Below, in pieces: positions 4,402 to 6,194 of a stretch of DNA of 6,194 bases. Under the pieces are notes generated by a model. The model was not told the DNA's origin. It made no database searches and was given only the letters and a program-made list of their open reading frames with translations. This DNA comes from RUG11237 sp050874665 (GTDB taxonomy: Bacteria; Bacillota; Clostridia; Lachnospirales; Lachnospiraceae). The stretch covers positions 1 to 6,194 of the forward strand of contig JBNMLC010000044.1 of NCBI GenBank assembly GCA_050874665.1, read 5' to 3'. The translations under genes were made by a program, and so were the position numbers. Position 1 is the stretch's first letter; every line of letters starts with the position of its first letter.

Positions 4402-4707
4402 ATGTCTGCTATTAATATCAATAAAAATAATTTTGAGAACGAAGTACTGAATTCCGATAAAACCGTTCTTTTAGATTTTTGGGCATCTTGGTGTGCACCT
4501 TGCCGTATGGTAGTACCTATTGTAGAGGAGATTGCAGATGAGCATAGGGATATTAAAGTTGGAAAGATTAATGTAGATGAAGAGCCTGAACTGGCAAATA
4601 AGTTCAGTATTATGAGCATTCCGACTTTAGTGGTTATGAAGAATGGGAAGATTGTACAGCAGGTTTCAGGGGCGAGATCTAAGAATGCGATTTTAGAAAT
4701 GCTTTAG
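4402..4707 (+). CDS. Thioredoxin
   Basis: The protein has 101 residues, a single thioredoxin fold of near-standard length. The active site is WCAPC (W30 to C34), with Ala in place of the more common Gly, preceded by LLDFWAS. The cis-proline is P74 in SIPT, and the buried acid is D25. It reduces protein disulfides in the cytoplasm, normally recharged by thioredoxin reductase. The Ala variant is common in Clostridia and should still be redox-active. AAGGAGGA at 4387-4394 gives a strong ribosome binding site. The rhodanese start follows the stop by 12 bases, and the rhodanese binding site overlaps the thioredoxin stop codon, so the two are clearly co-transcribed and probably translationally coupled. 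A role in reducing persulfide or disulfide carried by its operon partners is inferred from position. Confidence 0.95.
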   Translation: MSAININKNNFENEVLNSDKTVLLDFWASWCAPCRMVVPIVEEIADEHRDIKVGKINVDEEPELANKFSIMSIPTLVVMKNGKIVQQVSGARSKNAILEML

Positions 4708-4719
4708 GGAGGTGTGCTA

Positions 4720-5040
4720 ATGGGATTTTTTGATTTCTTTAAACAGTCGAATATTAATCAAGGCATAGAAGAGTATAAAAGGACTGCTGGTGCAGTTCTG
4801 CTGGATGTCCGTACTCCGCAGGAATATCAGGAAGGACATATACCAGAAAGTAAAAATGTGCCGTTGCAGCAACTAGACAATATTATTTCTGTAGCGAAGA
4901 ATAAGGATATCCCTCTGTTTGTATACTGTTATTCCGGTTCCAGAAGCCGTCAGGCAACTGGGATACTGCAACGAATGGGATATTCTAAAGTAAATAATAT
5001 CGGTGGCATTGCAGCTTACTCAGGAAAGGTGGAAAAATAA
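4720..5040 (+). CDS. Single-domain rhodanese-like sulfurtransferase
   Basis: This 106-residue protein contains a full rhodanese domain: LLDVRTPQEYQEGHIPESKNVPL (residues 27-49) and the active loop C70-Y-S-G-S-R-S76, ending with the GG-x-x-AY motif at 95-100. C70 would carry a persulfide passed between sulfur donors and acceptors. The short hydrophobic start (MGFFDFF) is too brief for a membrane anchor. The ATG at 4720 is preferred over an in-frame GTG at 4714, because GGGAGG at 4707-4712 lies 7 bases before the ATG but almost abuts the GTG. The downstream flavoprotein starts 1 base after the stop, with its ribosome binding site inside this gene. Together they suggest persulfide transfer coupled to NAD(P)H-driven reduction. 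Confidence 0.94.
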   Translation: MGFFDFFKQSNINQGIEEYKRTAGAVLLDVRTPQEYQEGHIPESKNVPLQQLDNIISVAKNKDIPLFVYCYSGSRSRQATGILQRMGYSKVNNIGGIAAYSGKVEK

Positions 5041-5041
5041 G

Positions 5042-6194
5042 ATGAAGGTAATAATCGTAGGAGGTGTAGCAGGAGGAGCTACAGCCGCAGCAAGAATACG
5101 CAGACTGGATGAACATGCAGAAATTACTGTGTTTGAAAGATCCGGATACATATCCTATGCTAATTGTGGACTTCCATATTATATTGGAGATGTGATCACA
5201 GACCCGGAAGAACTTACACTACAGACACCAGAGAGTTTTTTTAAACGCTTCCGTATTAACATGAAAATTCATCATGAAGTTATCTCCATACATCCGGAAC
5301 GTAAAACGGTTTCAGTGAAAAATTTAGAGAATGGTGAGATATTTGAAGAAAAATATGATAAGCTGATCCTCTCTCCAGGTGCAAAGCCAACACAGCCGAG
5401 ACTTCCCGGAGTAGGTATTGATAAACTTTTTACACTTCGTACTGTAGAAGACACTTTTCGGATAAAGGAATATATAAATAAGAATCATCCAAAATCGGCT
5501 GTATTGGCAGGTGGCGGTTTTATTGGTCTGGAACTGGCAGAAAATTTGAGGGAGCTTGGCATGGATGTTACGATTGTCCAGCGGCCTAAGCAGCTGATGA
5601 ACCCTTTTGACCCGGATATGGCATCCATGATCCATAATGAAATGAGAAAGCATGGGATAAAACTGGTACTGGGGTATACAGTAGAAGGATTTAAAGGAAA
5701 AGACAACGGAGTGGAGGTCCTGTTGAAAGATAATCCATCCCTTCAGGCTGACATGGTAATTCTGGCAATCGGAGTCACACCAGACACAGTATTAGCAAAA
5801 GAAGCCGGTCTGGAACTTGGCATCAAGGAAAGTATTGTAGTGAATGACAGAATGGAAACCTCTGTACCGGATATTTATGCTGCAGGTGATGCAGTTCAGG
5901 TAAAACATTATGTTACGGGTAATGATGCGCTGATTTCTTTGGCAGGACCAGCCAATAAACAGGGCAGAATCATCGCTGATAATATTTGTGGCGGTGATAG
6001 TCGTTACATGGGCAGTCAGGGAAGCTCCGTTATAAAAGTGTTTGATATGACAGCAGCCACTACAGGTATCAATGAAACCAATGCCAAAAAGTCAGGATTA
6101 GAGGTAGATACAGTAATTCTTTCTCCTATGAGTCATGCCGGTTACTATCCTGGTGGAAAAGTGATGACCATGAAGGTGGTTTTTGAAAAAGAGA
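5042..6194 (+). CDS. CoA-disulfide reductase-like FAD-dependent oxidoreductase (3' end missing)
   Basis: The first 384 residues are present and the frame is still open at the window end. Motifs are the FAD-binding IIVGGVAGGATAAARIRRL at the N-terminus, the single redox cysteine C42 in SYANCGLPYYIG, the NAD(P)H motif AGGGFIGLELAENL (156-169), the second FAD motif IYAAGDA (278-284), and SHAGYYPG (364-371) near the dimer-interface domain. This is the CoA-disulfide reductase / NADH oxidase / persulfide reductase group, which uses one cysteine instead of a CxxxxC pair. It would reduce CoA disulfide, CoA persulfide or related species with NAD(P)H. About 440 residues are expected without, or about 550 with, a C-terminal rhodanese domain; the missing end would decide. 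AGGAAAGGTGG at 5022-5032, inside the rhodanese gene, provides the ribosome binding site. Substrate preference cannot be told from sequence alone. Confidence 0.92.
   Translation, partial: MKVIIVGGVAGGATAAARIRRLDEHAEITVFERSGYISYANCGLPYYIGDVITDPEELTLQTPESFFKRFRINMKIHHEVISIHPERKTVSVKNLENGEIFEEKYDKLILSPGAKPTQPRLPGVGIDKLFTLRTVEDTFRIKEYINKNHPKSAVLAGGGFIGLELAENLRELGMDVTIVQRPKQLMNPFDPDMASMIHNEMRKHGIKLVLGYTVEGFKGKDNGVEVLLKDNPSLQADMVILAIGVTPDTVLAKEAGLELGIKESIVVNDRMETSVPDIYAAGDAVQVKHYVTGNDALISLAGPANKQGRIIADNICGGDSRYMGSQGSSVIKVFDMTAATTGINETNAKKSGLEVDTVILSPMSHAGYYPGGKVMTMKVVFEKE

Noticed and set aside
5191..5200. TGTGATCACA, a palindrome similar to the shared operator half-sites
   Set aside because: It lacks the three-base spacer, lies inside the flavoprotein coding region and has no promoter beside it.

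Overview
The window looks like a low-GC Gram-positive gut anaerobe, most likely Clostridia and probably Lachnospiraceae. The evidence is AT-rich intergenic DNA, strong AAGGAGG-type ribosome binding sites, hairpin-plus-U terminators, a TTRAP-type conjugative-element gene, and an anaerobe's redox gene set (rubredoxin, bacteriohemerythrin, CoA-disulfide-reductase-like flavoprotein). This assignment is inferred from gene content; no marker gene is present. All recognised genes are on the + strand.

Left part (1 to about 2264), mobile or accessory DNA. It opens with the charged C-terminal tail of a cut-off gene, then a TTRAP-like transposon-transfer gene closed by a strong terminator (365-410). A 39-residue cysteine-rich microprotein gene (476-595) and a WYL-domain transcriptional regulator (680-1672, GTG start) follow. 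Behind the regulator is a broken gene (1689-1942) whose second half, in a shifted frame, resembles the C-terminus of CFI-box-CTERM proteins. An unrecognised 110-residue acidic protein (1932-2264) overlaps its end.

Middle (2265-2605) holds no convincing gene. It contains an 11-bp hairpin (2274-2308), a wide 12-bp inverted repeat (2390-2464), and a good promoter (2486-2514) with a palindrome against its -35 element.

Right part (2606-6194), redox and stress genes, probably chromosomal. Rubredoxin (2606-2770) and bacteriohemerythrin (2847-3281) form a likely two-gene unit ending at a clear terminator (3334-3364). A FabG/BaiA-like short-chain dehydrogenase (3567-4313) follows, then a tight thioredoxin, rhodanese and CoA-disulfide-reductase-type flavoprotein operon (4402 to beyond the end), suited to thiol, disulfide and persulfide handling.

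The most interesting signal is regulatory. The dehydrogenase and the thioredoxin operon each carry the palindrome GTGAT-N3-ATCAC, and in both cases its centre lies exactly 29 bases before the first T of a perfect TATAAT lacking a good -35. That puts the site near -41, where class II activators bind, and suggests one unidentified activator controls both units.
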